Source: Nocardiopsis ansamitocini (GTDB lineage Bacteria; Actinomycetota; Actinomycetes; Streptosporangiales; Streptosporangiaceae). From it: a stretch of DNA of 64,000 nucleotides. The first letter of the stretch is position 1. Each line of letters begins with the position of its first letter. The position numbers were made by a program, and so were the translations under genes. The stretch covers positions 344,991-408,990 of the forward strand of contig NZ_BSQG01000003.1 in assembly GCF_030268225.1 (NCBI RefSeq), written 5' to 3'. The notes under the pieces were generated by a model, which saw only the letters and a list, made by a program, of their open reading frames with translations, was not told the DNA's origin and made no database searches. Positions 1-9,125 of this stretch are shown here, one piece after another.

Positions 1-1601
1 GTGCCTCCTGGGGCATCGGCGACCTCCGCGACCTCGCGGAGCTCTCCGACTGGGCCGCCCGCGACCTCGGAGCGTCCTTCACCCTCATCAACCCGATCCA
101 CGCCACCGAGCCGGTGGCGCCCCTGGAGCCCTCTCCCTACCTTCCGGTCGGCCGTCGTTACGCCAGCGCCCTCTACATCCGCATCGAGGACGTTCCCGAG
201 TACGCCGGCCTCACCCCGGCCCAGCGCGAACAGGTCCAGGCCCTCGCAGCGGGACCGCGTGACCGGTCCCGGGGCTCGGAACTGCTCGACCGCGACTCCG
301 TCTGGACCGCGAAACGGGCCGCGCTGGAAATCCTCCATCGGGTCCGCCGCACTCCCGAGCGGGAAACCGCGCTGCGCGCCTACCTGGATCGGGAGGGATC
401 GGACCTGGTGGAGTACGCGACCTGGTGCGCCTTGGCCGAGGAACACGGTTTCGACTACCGGAGCTGGCCCGAACCCTTGCGCGACGTGCGCGGATCGGTG
501 GTGGGCGCGGAGGCTCTGCACCGGTGGGGCACCGTGGACTTCCATCGCTGGGTGCAGTGGGTCCTCGACGAGCAGCTCGCCGCGGCCCAGGCCAGCGCCC
601 GCGCCGCGGGGATGGGCACCGGTATCGTGCACGACCTCGCAGTGGGAGTACAGGGCGGCGGTTCCGACGCCTGGATGTACGGCGACGTCCTCACCCCCGG
701 AATCCAGGTGGGCGCGCCCCCGGACGCGTTCAATCAGCAGGGGCAGGGGTGGGGCCAGCCCCCGTGGCACCCCATCCGCCTCGCCGAAGAGGGGTATCTG
801 CCCTTCGTCTCCCAGATGCGTCAGGTGATGCGGCACGCCGGTGGAGTCCGGGTCGACCACGTGATGGGACTGTTCCGGTTGTGGTGGGTTCCCGAGGGGG
901 CCTCGCCGGCCGAAGGGGCCTATGTTCGCTACGACCACGAGGGCATGGTCGGTGCACTCCTCCTCGCGGCCCACGAGTCCGGTGCGCTGGTCGTCGGGGA
1001 GGACCTGGGGACCGTCGAGCCCTGGGTGCGCGACCACCTGAGCGAGCGCGGGGTGCTGGGAACGTCGGTGCTGTGGTTCGAGCGCGACTCCTCCGGAGAG
1101 CCGCGTCGTCCCGAGACCTGGCGAACCGACTGCCTGGCCACCGTAGCCACACATGACCTGCCCCCGGTGGCCTCCTACATCGCCGCCGAGCATGTCGACC
1201 TGCGCAACCGGCTCGGCCTGCTCACCCGGCCGGTCGAAGAGGAGCGCGCCGACGCCGAGTCCCAGGTCGCCGAGTGGTGCGCACTGCTGGTCGGACTCGG
1301 CCTGTTGGACGCATCCGTCGATCCGGTCGCCGACCCCGCCGCCGTGGTCAAGGCCCTGCACGCCTACCTCGGCCGTACCCCCTCGTCCATGGTCGGCGTC
1401 GCGCTCACCGACCTGGTCGGCGACCGCCGTATGCAGAACCAGCCCGGGACCAGCACGGAGTACCCCAACTGGCGGATCCCCCTCACCGACGCAGAGGGGA
1501 GGCCCGTTCTGCTCGACGAACTCATCGCAGATCCGGTCCTCACCCAGGAGATCCGCGGACTCCTGGGGCCGCTGGCCAGCCCGGAACCGCCTTCGCGGTG
1601 A
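1..1601 (+). CDS. malQ: 4-alpha-glucanotransferase, 5' end outside window
   Basis: Partial gene read from base 3 to the TGA at 1599-1601; 532 residues are in the window, where actinobacterial MalQ proteins are usually 650-700, so the N-terminus lies upstream. GH77 amylomaltase transfers alpha-1,4-glucan segments in cytoplasmic maltodextrin/glycogen metabolism. Seen: SWGIGDL near the start, the nucleophile Asp in RVDHVMG (about 848-868), the acid Glu in VVGEDLG (about 991-1010), the transition-state Asp in ATHDLPP (about 1147-1167), and the C-terminal NQPGT.EYPNWR motif typical of GH77. It converges on pepN. The ATG at 114 in the same frame is internal to the family fold, not a start. Confidence 0.95.
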   Translation, partial: ASWGIGDLRDLAELSDWAARDLGASFTLINPIHATEPVAPLEPSPYLPVGRRYASALYIRIEDVPEYAGLTPAQREQVQALAAGPRDRSRGSELLDRDSVWTAKRAALEILHRVRRTPERETALRAYLDREGSDLVEYATWCALAEEHGFDYRSWPEPLRDVRGSVVGAEALHRWGTVDFHRWVQWVLDEQLAAAQASARAAGMGTGIVHDLAVGVQGGGSDAWMYGDVLTPGIQVGAPPDAFNQQGQGWGQPPWHPIRLAEEGYLPFVSQMRQVMRHAGGVRVDHVMGLFRLWWVPEGASPAEGAYVRYDHEGMVGALLLAAHESGALVVGEDLGTVEPWVRDHLSERGVLGTSVLWFERDSSGEPRRPETWRTDCLATVATHDLPPVASYIAAEHVDLRNRLGLLTRPVEEERADAESQVAEWCALLVGLGLLDASVDPVADPAAVVKALHAYLGRTPSSMVGVALTDLVGDRRMQNQPGTSTEYPNWRIPLTDAEGRPVLLDELIADPVLTQEIRGLLGPLASPEPPSR

Positions 1602-1606
1602 ACGGG

Positions 1607-1648
1607 CGGCGGCCGCCGCCTCCACCAGCAGGGAGACGGCGGCCGCCG
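1607..1648. terminator. paired CGGCGGCCGCCG repeats between convergent malQ and pepN
   Basis: The 12-base self-palindrome CGGCGGCCGCCG occurs at 1607-1618 and again at 1637-1648. The copies can pair with each other (18-base loop) or fold singly. It lies directly after the malQ stop and before the pepN stop, so a bidirectional terminator is likely. There is no T tract, as is usual in actinobacteria. Confidence 0.45.
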
Positions 1649-1656
1649 AGGGGTGC

Positions 1657-4197
1657 CTAGGCGCCTGCTTCGGCGTCCTTGGACCGGGCGTGCAGCGCAC
1701 GCTCCACACCGGCCCTTCCCTCCAGCAGGAGGCGACGCAGTGCCGGAGCCGGGTTCTCCGTCTCGAGGTAGACGTCGGTACGGTCCAACGTCTCCTTCTC
1801 GACCAAATAGCTCGGGTAGGCGACCTCGGCGAAGGTCTGCGCGAACTCGCCGGTCCATTTCTCCCACGCCTCTTTGAGCAGGGCGAAGTACTTCTCGGTG
1901 TACTCGCGGAGCAGTTCGGCGTGCGCGGGCTCGATGAACCCGCCCAGGGTGGAACGGAACTCGGCGTTGGCCAGGTCCCCACCGGTCATGCGCTCCCAGG
2001 CAAGGGCTTTGGCCTCGGGGGTGGGAATCGCCGCCCGGCACCCCGCGGCCGCACGGGCACCGGTGGCGGTCGCGTCCCGTTCCAGCTCCGCGGCGATCTC
2101 GGTCTCGTCCGCTGCGCCGGCCGCCACCAGACGGCGCAGCAGGGTCCAGCGCAGGTCCGTGTCGATCTCCAGGCCGTCCACGGCGATCGCGCCGTCGAAC
2201 AGGCCCTGTAGCAGGGACAGGTGCTCCGGGGAGCGCGCGGAGTCGGCGAAGCCGTGCGCGTAGGCCAACTGGAGGTCGCTGCCGGCCTCCGCGGTGCTGA
2301 GCAGGTCGCGCAGTCGTGCTGCCAACAGGTCGAAGCCTTCCGCGCGCCACGCGGGGTCGGCGTAGTTGATCAGGGCGCCCAGCGCCTGACGCTGGAGGGT
2401 CTGGACAACGGCGACGTCGCCGACCCCGCCCAAACCGGAGACGACCAGTCGCACGTAGTCGCGCGCGGCCATCTCCCCGTCCCGGGTCATGTCCCAGGCG
2501 GCGGAGAAGGCCAGGGCCCGGGGCAGGGACTCGGAGATCTCCCCGGCGCCGTCGACGACCGTCTGCAGACTGCGCTCGTCCAGGCGCAGTTTGATGAAGG
2601 TGAGGTCGTCGTCGTTGATCAGCACCAGGTCCGGCTGGGCTTTGCCGACCAGCTCCGCCACCGCGGTGCGCTCGCCGGTGACGTCCAGTTCCACCCGTTC
2701 CCGGCGCACGATGCCGTTGTCGGTGCGGTCGTACAGGCCGATGGCCAGGCGGTGCGAGCGCAGCGTCGGGTAGTCGGCCGCGGCCTCCTGGAGGACGGCG
2801 AAGGACGTGAAGTTGCCCTCCCCGTCCACCTCGAACTCCGGGCGCATGGTGTTCACGCCCGCGGTCTCCAACCATTCGCGTGACCACAGGGAGAGGTCGC
2901 GTCCTGATGCGTGCTCCAACTGGCGCAGCAAGTCGGAGAGTTCGGTGTTGCCCCAGGCGTGCTCGGCGAAGTAGGCCCGCACGCCGGCGAAGAAGGCGTC
3001 GACCCCGACGTAGGCGACCAGCTGTTTGAGCACCGAGGCGCCCTTGGCGTAGGTGATGCCGTCGAAGTTGACCTCGACCGCCTGCATGTCGGGGATGTCG
3101 GCGGCGATGGGGTGGGTGGAGGGCAGCTGGTCCTGGCGCAGCGCCCACGCCTTCTCCACGTTGGCGAACGTGGTCCAGGCGTCCTTCCACTTGGTGGCCT
3201 CGGCCTGGCAGTAGACGCTCGCGTAGGTCGCGAACGACTCGTTCAACCACAGGTCGTCCCACCAGCGCATCGTGACCAGGTCGCCGAACCACATGTGCGC
3301 CATCTCGTGCAGGATCGTCTCGGCGCGGCGCTCGTAGCGCGCGTCGGTGACCCGCGACCGGAAGACGTAGTCCTCCAGGAAGGTGACGGCACCGGCGTTC
3401 TCCATGGCCCCGGCGTTGAACTCGGGCACGAACAGCTGGTCGTACTTCCCGAAGGGGTAGCGCACGCCGAACAGGCCGTGGAAGAAGTCGAAGCCCTGGC
3501 GCGTGACGTCCAGGATGGCATCGGCGTCCAGGTACTCGGCCAACGAGGCGCGGCAGTAGAGCCCCAGAGGGATGCCGTCGTGCTCGTCCCGCACCACGTG
3601 ATAGGGGCCCGCGATCAGCGCGGTGATGTAGGTGGACATGCGCGGGGTCGCCGGGAAGTGCCAGCGGACGGCCTCCGAACCCTCGACGGGTTCGCGGGAG
3701 GCGTCGGGCGCGCTGTTGGAGACGACCTCGTACTCGGCGGGAGCCAGCACCGTCAGCTCGAAGGACGCCTTCAGGTCGGGCTGGTCGAAGCAGGCGTACA
3801 TCCGGTGCGCGTCGGCCGTCTCGAACTGGCTGTACAGGTAGGTGCTGCCGTCCACCGGGTCGACGAACCGGTGCAGTCCTTCGCCGGTACGCATGTAGGC
3901 GGCGTCGGCCACGACACGGAGTTCGTTGTCGGCCTGCAGGGACGGAAGGGCGATCCGCTCTCCGTCGAACACGTCGGCCGGGGCCAGCGCGGTCCCGTTC
4001 AGTTCGATCTCGCGCACCGTGGGAGCGGTCAGGTCCACGAAAGTCGCGGCCCCCGTCTCGGTGCTGCTGAAGCGGATCACGGTCGTGGAACTGAAGGTCT
4101 GGTCGCCCGAGGTCAGATCGAGCTGTACGTCATAGGAGTCGACGCTAAGAATCCGAGCCCGTTCCCGAGCCTCGTCACGTGTCAGGTTGCCTGCCAC
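1657..4197 (-). CDS. pepN: aminopeptidase N (M1 family)
   Basis: 846 residues, full length for actinobacterial M1 aminopeptidases. The enzyme removes N-terminal residues from peptides in the cytoplasm and feeds amino-acid recycling. Seen: the substrate-binding GAMENAG loop at about residues 263-269, the zinc site HEMAHMW (His297, Glu298, His301) with the third ligand Glu320 in LNESFA, and a C-terminal ERAP1-like helical domain. The start is GTG at 4197 with AAGGGAG about 6 bases upstream. The following rightward gene is an Rv2466c-like protein, the same neighbour order as in Mycobacterium tuberculosis. Confidence 0.96.
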   Translation of the reverse strand: MAGNLTRDEARERARILSVDSYDVQLDLTSGDQTFSSTTVIRFSSTETGAATFVDLTAPTVREIELNGTALAPADVFDGERIALPSLQADNELRVVADAAYMRTGEGLHRFVDPVDGSTYLYSQFETADAHRMYACFDQPDLKASFELTVLAPAEYEVVSNSAPDASREPVEGSEAVRWHFPATPRMSTYITALIAGPYHVVRDEHDGIPLGLYCRASLAEYLDADAILDVTRQGFDFFHGLFGVRYPFGKYDQLFVPEFNAGAMENAGAVTFLEDYVFRSRVTDARYERRAETILHEMAHMWFGDLVTMRWWDDLWLNESFATYASVYCQAEATKWKDAWTTFANVEKAWALRQDQLPSTHPIAADIPDMQAVEVNFDGITYAKGASVLKQLVAYVGVDAFFAGVRAYFAEHAWGNTELSDLLRQLEHASGRDLSLWSREWLETAGVNTMRPEFEVDGEGNFTSFAVLQEAAADYPTLRSHRLAIGLYDRTDNGIVRRERVELDVTGERTAVAELVGKAQPDLVLINDDDLTFIKLRLDERSLQTVVDGAGEISESLPRALAFSAAWDMTRDGEMAARDYVRLVVSGLGGVGDVAVVQTLQRQALGALINYADPAWRAEGFDLLAARLRDLLSTAEAGSDLQLAYAHGFADSARSPEHLSLLQGLFDGAIAVDGLEIDTDLRWTLLRRLVAAGAADETEIAAELERDATATGARAAAGCRAAIPTPEAKALAWERMTGGDLANAEFRSTLGGFIEPAHAELLREYTEKYFALLKEAWEKWTGEFAQTFAEVAYPSYLVEKETLDRTDVYLETENPAPALRRLLLEGRAGVERALHARSKDAEAGA

Positions 4198-4424
4198 GGC
4201 CCACTCCCTTCGCGGCCGCCGTTCCCGCCGGCCGTTTTGATGACCGCCGTCACGCCCCGCAGGTCTGTGTGGGGGTGACGACCTGGCTGATTGCTGTTGA
4301 CGATCCTGCCATTAGTGGCGCTGGAATGCGGAACCCTTCGCCGTGGTTGCCGAACGTAGGGGTGGTACGGGTTCCTCTGGGCGTCCCGGACCGCTGGAGC
4401 AAGGCGAATTTGAGGAGAACGACC

Positions 4425-5039
4425 ATGGCCGAGGAACACGTACCCGCTGACCTTTGGTTCGATCCGCTGTGCCCTTGGGCGTGGATGACCTCCCGTTGGC
4501 TGCTCGAAGTGGAGAAGGTCCGTCCGGTGCAGCCTCGCTGGCACGTCATGAGCCTGGCGGTGCTCAACGAGGACAAGGACGTCCCCGAGGACTACCGGAA
4601 GCTGCTCAAGGAGGAGGCGTGGTGGGGGGTCCGAGTGGCCATCGCCGCTGAACAGCGCCTCGGCAACGAGGTGCTCGGCCCGTTCTACACGGCACTCGGC
4701 ACCCGTTTCCACACCCGTGGCGAGTCGCGCGGCCTGGAGACGATCGCGGCGGCGTTGGCCGATTCCGGCCTGCCCGCCGACCTGATCGAGGCGGCCGAGA
4801 GCACTGACTACGATGAGGCTCTGCGCGAGTCGCACCATGACGGGATGGACCGGGTGGGCCAAGAGGTCGGAACCCCGGTCATCTCGGTCGAGGGCGTCTC
4901 GTTCTTCGGCCCGGTCGTGTCACCGGCCCCCAAGGGCGAGGCCGCGGGCAAGCTCTGGGACGGCGTGCTCCTGGTTGCGGCGACCGACGGGTTCTTCGAG
5001 CTGAAGCGCAGCCGCACCCGCGACCCCATCTTCGACTAG
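4425..5039 (+). CDS. mycothiol-dependent nitroreductase-like DsbA-family protein (Rv2466c type)
   Basis: 204 residues, strongly similar to M. tuberculosis Rv2466c (DsbA/thioredoxin-like fold, mycothiol-dependent reductase) from memory: it shares the openings WFDPLCPW, SRW.LEV, HVMSLA.LNE, RVAIAAEQ, ESHHDGMD, GTPVI and FFELKR. The redox motif here reads CPWA instead of the CPWC of Rv2466c, so only the first cysteine is present; turnover would need mycothiol rather than a resolving cysteine. Start ATG 4425 is chosen for its GAGGAGAA box and agreement with the family N-terminus; the open frame continues upstream to 4179 without homology. Neighbours pepN and rpiB are conserved. Confidence 0.88.
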   Translation: MAEEHVPADLWFDPLCPWAWMTSRWLLEVEKVRPVQPRWHVMSLAVLNEDKDVPEDYRKLLKEEAWWGVRVAIAAEQRLGNEVLGPFYTALGTRFHTRGESRGLETIAAALADSGLPADLIEAAESTDYDEALRESHHDGMDRVGQEVGTPVISVEGVSFFGPVVSPAPKGEAAGKLWDGVLLVAATDGFFELKRSRTRDPIFD

Positions 5040-5070
5040 AGCCGTACACGGCCCGGAGGTTCCTGCACCC

Positions 5071-5229
5071 ATGAGTGGACCCGACGACGAGCGCTGGGTG
5101 GTCTTCGACGACCACGACCTGCTCCCCGACACCACCGCTGACGAGCGCGGTGAGTCGTGGGGCGAGGCCGGTGACGAGCGATCGCGTCTTGAGGAGATGC
5201 TGCGCGACGTTCCACCGCACTGGGGATAG
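5071..5229 (+). CDS. small acidic conserved-type protein
   Basis: 52-residue reading frame starting at ATG 5071, preceded by CGGAGG at 5053-5058. Highly acidic (many Asp/Glu), predicted soluble, ending in VPPHWG. Short proteins ending in PPHWG are common in actinobacteria as hypothetical proteins; no function is known to me. It sits 31 bases after the nitroreductase gene and may be cotranscribed with it. Confidence 0.55.
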   Translation: MSGPDDERWVVFDDHDLLPDTTADERGESWGEAGDERSRLEEMLRDVPPHWG

Positions 5230-5324
5230 GCGTCCCCGGCCGACCCGCCCCCGATCAGGGGCGGAGCCGGATCCATGTGAAAATAGGGCCAGAGTTGTGC
5301 CCGTTCCCTCCAAGGTGGTTTGAG

Positions 5325-5468
5325 TTGAGCCAGGTGTCTGAGTCCAAGGCCGGTCCGCTGAGCAAGGACGTCATGGCCATCGTGTTGTACAACGTGATCG
5401 CCATCGTCTCCCTGGTCCTCTTCGCAGCGATGGGGCTCGGTATCTTCCAGGCGGCGGTCGGTTTCTAG
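5325..5468 (+). CDS. single-span small membrane protein
   Basis: 47 residues from TTG 5325, chosen because AAGGTGG lies 6 bases upstream; GTG 5334 is the alternative. A polar N-terminus (about 15 residues) is followed by one hydrophobic segment running IVLYNVIAIVSLVLFAAMGLG. A strong terminator hairpin follows directly (5481-5515), which supports a real transcription unit end. No family recognised. Confidence 0.55.
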   Translation: MSQVSESKAGPLSKDVMAIVLYNVIAIVSLVLFAAMGLGIFQAAVGF

Positions 5469-5480
5469 CCGTTCGCCACG

Positions 5481-5515
5481 ACGCCCGGCAACCCGTTCGA
5501 CGGGCTGCCGGGCGT
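5481..5515 (+). terminator. GC-rich hairpin terminator
   Basis: ACGCCCGGCA (5481-5490) pairs with TGCCGGGCGT (5506-5515), and CCCG with CGGG, leaving one mismatch and a TTCGA loop. It ends the pepN-side small-gene unit before rpiB. No T tract. Confidence 0.8.
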
Positions 5516-5569
5516 CGGCGTATCCGCCCCCGGGCCGTGGGCGCGGTCATGACCTGCAAGACTGGCACC

Positions 5570-6037
5570 GTGCGTGTTTACATTGGATCTGACCATGCCG
5601 GCTACGAACTGAAGGAGCACCTCGTCTCCTGGCTCAAGGACCAGGGACACGAGGTGATCGACGCCGGGCCTCTCGCCTATGACGCCCTGGACGACTATCC
5701 GCCGTTCGTGTTGCGTGCCGCGGAGGGGGTCGCGACCGATCCCGGTTCGCTGGGCGTCGTCATCGGCGGTTCCGGCAACGGTGAGCAGATCGCAGCCAAC
5801 AAGGTGAAGGGCGTGCGTTCGGCCCTGGCCTGGAGCGTCGAGACCGCCGCACTGGCCCGCGAGCACAACGACGCCAACGTGATCAGCATCGGTGCGCGGA
5901 TGCACTCCCAGGCCGAGGCCACGGGGTTCGTCGAGGTGTTCCTGACGACGCCCTACAGCGGGGAGGGGCGGCACACCCGCCGGATCGACATGCTGTCGAA
6001 CTACGAGCAGACCGGCGAGTTGCCCCCGCTGCCGTAA
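5570..6037 (+). CDS. rpiB: ribose-5-phosphate isomerase B
   Basis: 155 residues. Interconverts ribose 5-phosphate and ribulose 5-phosphate in the pentose phosphate pathway. Seen: GSDHAGYELK at the N-terminus and GGSGNGEQIAANK in the active-site loop. The catalytic Cys of the E. coli enzyme is absent; as in the M. tuberculosis enzyme, the Glu of NGEQ is the likely base. GTG 5570 gives the family N-terminus (MRVYIGSDHAG); no clear ribosome binding site precedes it, so the transcript may be leaderless or nearly so. Confidence 0.95.
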   Translation: MRVYIGSDHAGYELKEHLVSWLKDQGHEVIDAGPLAYDALDDYPPFVLRAAEGVATDPGSLGVVIGGSGNGEQIAANKVKGVRSALAWSVETAALAREHNDANVISIGARMHSQAEATGFVEVFLTTPYSGEGRHTRRIDMLSNYEQTGELPPLP

Positions 6038-6071
6038 CTCTTCCTGTTTTCTGTCGGCCGCCCGCCGTTGG

Positions 6072-6107
6072 GGGCCTGCGTCGTCGGTGCGACGACAGCA
6101 GAGGCCC
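6072..6107. terminator. hairpin between convergent rpiB and acetyltransferase gene
   Basis: Outer arms GGGCCT (6072-6077) and AGGCCC (6102-6107) enclose the inner stem GTCGTCG-GTG-CGACGAC. Its position between two converging genes suggests a bidirectional terminator. Confidence 0.6.
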
Positions 6108-6125
6108 GCTCCGGCGGGTTTCTGC

Positions 6126-7400
6126 TCAGAAGATGACCGAGCAGTTCGGTACCGATGCGGTGGTCAGGGCGGTCGACAGCTCCGCTACCGATCCTGGGCG
6201 GTGCTCGGTCACCAGTCCGGCCGCCGAGTAGGAACTGAGGCGCTCCCCTCCGGCGTAGGCCGAGCTCAGCGTACTCACCGAGAGCGTGAGGTCCGCCGGC
6301 TCGGTGGTGCCCTCGCACAGTGCGGCCCCCGGTCCGCCCGACAGCCGCCACCGTCCCGCGTTCCACGGACACACGGGATCGGTGACCTCGATGACGGTCT
6401 CCACCGCAGCCGCGTAGGAGCGCTCGGAGAGCGCTCGGGGGACGTCCACCAGCCGCATCCACAAGCCGGTGTCCAACGTCATGCGGGCCCGGTTGCGGTC
6501 GGCCAGCATATACAGGAGGGAGTCGTCGCTGGGGCGCAGTTCTGCGCGCACCGAACGAACCAGGTCACGGTTGAGGAGGAACTCCCACAGCATGGCGTAG
6601 GCCGCGGGTGCGGTTGCCTGCAGCTCCACGATGCCCAGCAGCGAGTCGGCGACGCCGAAGTCGTCCCACTGCTGTTTGACCCGGTACAGGGCGTAGCCCA
6701 AGGGGCCCGCGCCATCCTCGACCAGCACGCATTTGTGGCCGCTGTAGCCGCCCCGGTCCTCTTCCGGATCGCGTAGCACCCGGTCCCACCAGCGCTCGTC
6801 ACGGGAGAATTCCCCGATCCGGTTGGCAGCGGACGCCTGGTGGGCCACCGCCAGTTCTTTGCGGATCTCGCGGGGTTCGACCATGCGCAGGCGCAGGGCG
6901 GGATCGCGCGGGACGTCCGGGCGCAAGGCGCCCTCGCCCCCACGGACGGTGATCGTGCCGCTGAGCGCGGCCAGACCGTATCCGAACCGTCCGTAGATGC
7001 CACCCTCTGAGGCGAAGAGGGCCGCCACGGCCTCGACCCCGCGTTCGTGAATGTCGTGCAACTGACGGCGCATCAGGGCGCTGAGCACTCCGCGACGGCG
7101 GTGGGTGGGCAGTACCCCGACACAGGTGACGCCGGCGACCGGGCGGATCCCGCCGGGCAGTGTCATCTGGAAGGAGTAGGCGCCAGTCGTGCCGATGAGC
7201 TGTGCTCCGTCGAACGCGGCCAGCGTGCGGTCGATCTCGGTGTTGGTGCGGTGCCGGGCGATCCGCTCCTCGTCGATGGAGGAGCTGAGCAGCGCCTCGC
7301 TGCAGACCTTGGAGAAATCGGTGAACTCGGATTCGGTGACAGGGCGGATCGGCCATGCCTCCGCGGCTCCTGAGCGGGCCGCCTCTCGCGAAATGGGCAT
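6126..7400 (-). CDS. Eis-family GNAT N-acetyltransferase
   Basis: 424 residues, the size of Eis (enhanced intracellular survival) acetyltransferases, which acetylate amines such as aminoglycosides using acetyl-CoA. An N-terminal GNAT domain carries the acetyl-CoA loop HRRRGVLSALM, followed by a second GNAT-like region and a C-terminal sterol-carrier-like domain. The protein ends in hydrophobic residues with a terminal Phe, as in Eis where the C-terminal carboxylate takes part in catalysis. Start ATG 7400 is the first with a family-like N-terminus, but its ribosome binding site is weak. The substrate cannot be told from sequence. Confidence 0.85.
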   Translation of the reverse strand: MPISREAARSGAAEAWPIRPVTESEFTDFSKVCSEALLSSSIDEERIARHRTNTEIDRTLAAFDGAQLIGTTGAYSFQMTLPGGIRPVAGVTCVGVLPTHRRRGVLSALMRRQLHDIHERGVEAVAALFASEGGIYGRFGYGLAALSGTITVRGGEGALRPDVPRDPALRLRMVEPREIRKELAVAHQASAANRIGEFSRDERWWDRVLRDPEEDRGGYSGHKCVLVEDGAGPLGYALYRVKQQWDDFGVADSLLGIVELQATAPAAYAMLWEFLLNRDLVRSVRAELRPSDDSLLYMLADRNRARMTLDTGLWMRLVDVPRALSERSYAAAVETVIEVTDPVCPWNAGRWRLSGGPGAALCEGTTEPADLTLSVSTLSSAYAGGERLSSYSAAGLVTEHRPGSVAELSTALTTASVPNCSVIF

Positions 7401-7764
7401 GCCTCTGTCACTACCAGTGCTGCGGTTGCGTACGCCACTGATTTTCGGTCGCCCGCCCAGCCGGATGCTGTCGTGTCCCGCCCGTGGCGCACGGGGCGAC
7501 CGTACTCCGATGAGCATCGAGTTCGGTTACATTTCTGGTTCGGGAACGGTCAGGTCCAGTGATCTGTGGCCAAAACACGGGTAGGCACCGTTGCCGGCCT
7601 GACGCTGGGGTGATTCTGGGCCCATACTGGACCATGAGTAGTTCTGCGGATTTTTCGGGCTGTCCGCTCGGCAATTATCGGTTGCCCCGTTATTCGGTCG
7701 ATGAGGAAGTGCATCCGTGGTGCGAGGTGCTCGGCCTGGTTTCGCACGCTACAGTTCGGCAGCG
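7401..7764. other. divergent intergenic region, acetyltransferase / phosphatase
   Basis: 364 bases between two outward-facing genes, with lower GC than the flanks. It must hold promoters for both. TACAGT at 7750-7755 lies 9 bases before the phosphatase ATG and could be its -10 element. No coding frame here looks real. Confidence 0.4.
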
Positions 7765-8868
7765 ATGAGCACTCCTCCGACTGCCCGACTCCTCCGCCAT
7801 GCCCGTTCGCTGGCCCAGCGCGTTGTCGCCGTGCTCAGACGCAAAGTGCTGTTTCGTTATCGCCTGGTGCTGATCACGCTCGTGATGCTCGCGGTCGGCG
7901 TCGGCGTCGGAGCGGTCTGGGGTCCCACCGGCTGGTTCCCGCCCAGTGCGGTGATCCTCACGGTGCTGGCGGGAGGTTTGCTGCTCAAGCGCAAGAGCCT
8001 CGCCTTCCTGCTCGTGGTGGTCGCCGCGGTCCTGCTCTTCACGGCCTTCGCGCTCGACTTCGGCCAGGTCGGCCCCGGTCTGCTGGTCACGATCGGTGTT
8101 ACCGCGGTACTCGCCTACCTCCTCGCCGGTGTGCGCGAACGCCTGGGCGTGCAGGGGCTCAGCGGGGAGAAGATGCTACTGGAACTGCGCGACCGGCTGG
8201 TCGCGCAGGGACGGTTGCCCGCAATGCCCCCGGGCTGGGGGTCAACCGCGATCCTCCAGCAGGCCGGCGGATCCTCCTTCGGGGGCGACTTCGTGGTCTC
8301 CATGCGCAAGGGCGACCGCCTCGACGTCGCCGTCGTCGACGTGTCCGGCAAAGGCGTGGACGCGGGAACCCGCGCACTCCTGCTCTCCGGAGCATTCGGC
8401 AGTCTCGTCGGCGCGGTTCCTCCAGGACAGTTCCTGTCCCACTGCAACGACTACCTCATGCGTACCGCTATGGGCGAAGGCTTCGTCACCTCGGTGCACG
8501 TGTCCATCGACCTCGGCACCGGTGACTATTCCATCGCTTCGGCCGGCCATCCGCCGGCCGCCCAGTTCGACAGTTCCACCGGCGGTTGGACGACCACCGA
8601 TGCCAAGGGCGTCGTGCTCGGGGTGATCCCCGAGATGAGCTACACACCCGTCCACGGCAGGTTGCGGCCGGGTGACGCCATCATGCTCTACACCGACGGT
8701 CTGATCGAGACCCCCGGTGAAGACCTCGACGCCGGGGTCGACCGGCTCCTGGGCGCGGCGCAATCCTTGGTCGCCGACGGCTTCGGCCCGGGGGCCAAGG
8801 GCATCGTGGACACTCTGAGCAAGGACAAGAACGACGACTGCGCCCTCGTGGTGATCTGGCGGTCCTGA
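7765..8868 (+). CDS. membrane-anchored PP2C (SpoIIE-type) serine phosphatase
   Basis: 367 residues. The N-terminal ~130 residues hold about four hydrophobic segments, followed by a PPM/SpoIIE catalytic domain. Metal-binding motifs are visible: GGDFVVS, VVDVSGKGVDA, YTDGLIE and KNDDCALVV. Such phosphatases in actinobacteria often act on anti-sigma-factor antagonists; no kinase or antagonist gene is adjacent, so the partner is unknown. ATG 7765 is preferred over ATG 7717 because the candidate -10 TACAGT (7750-7755) lies between them. Confidence 0.88.
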   Translation: MSTPPTARLLRHARSLAQRVVAVLRRKVLFRYRLVLITLVMLAVGVGVGAVWGPTGWFPPSAVILTVLAGGLLLKRKSLAFLLVVVAAVLLFTAFALDFGQVGPGLLVTIGVTAVLAYLLAGVRERLGVQGLSGEKMLLELRDRLVAQGRLPAMPPGWGSTAILQQAGGSSFGGDFVVSMRKGDRLDVAVVDVSGKGVDAGTRALLLSGAFGSLVGAVPPGQFLSHCNDYLMRTAMGEGFVTSVHVSIDLGTGDYSIASAGHPPAAQFDSSTGGWTTTDAKGVVLGVIPEMSYTPVHGRLRPGDAIMLYTDGLIETPGEDLDAGVDRLLGAAQSLVADGFGPGAKGIVDTLSKDKNDDCALVVIWRS

Positions 8869-9125
8869 GCAGCCGGCCCTGCTCCCAGGCTCCGGAAAGC
8901 GCCGCGGTCCTGCCGCACCGGTAGGGTCGGGATGTTCTCCGGTCGGGTGGGCCGGGCCTTTCCTGCTGCGGCCGCACGCCACGCCCAACGCCGGCCCGGA
9001 CCCCTGCCGAAACAACCGCGGGGAGTCTTCCGGCCGCGCCCGCCCCGTACCCACAGAACACCCGAACGGCATCCGCCGGTCCCCCCATGGTCCGGCGGCG
9101 CGCGATGACGAGGGGGTGCTCGCCC

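Noticed and set aside
2911-4278. 455-residue plus-strand frame opposite pepN
   Set aside because: The pepN motifs on the minus strand are unambiguous; the plus frame is its complement.
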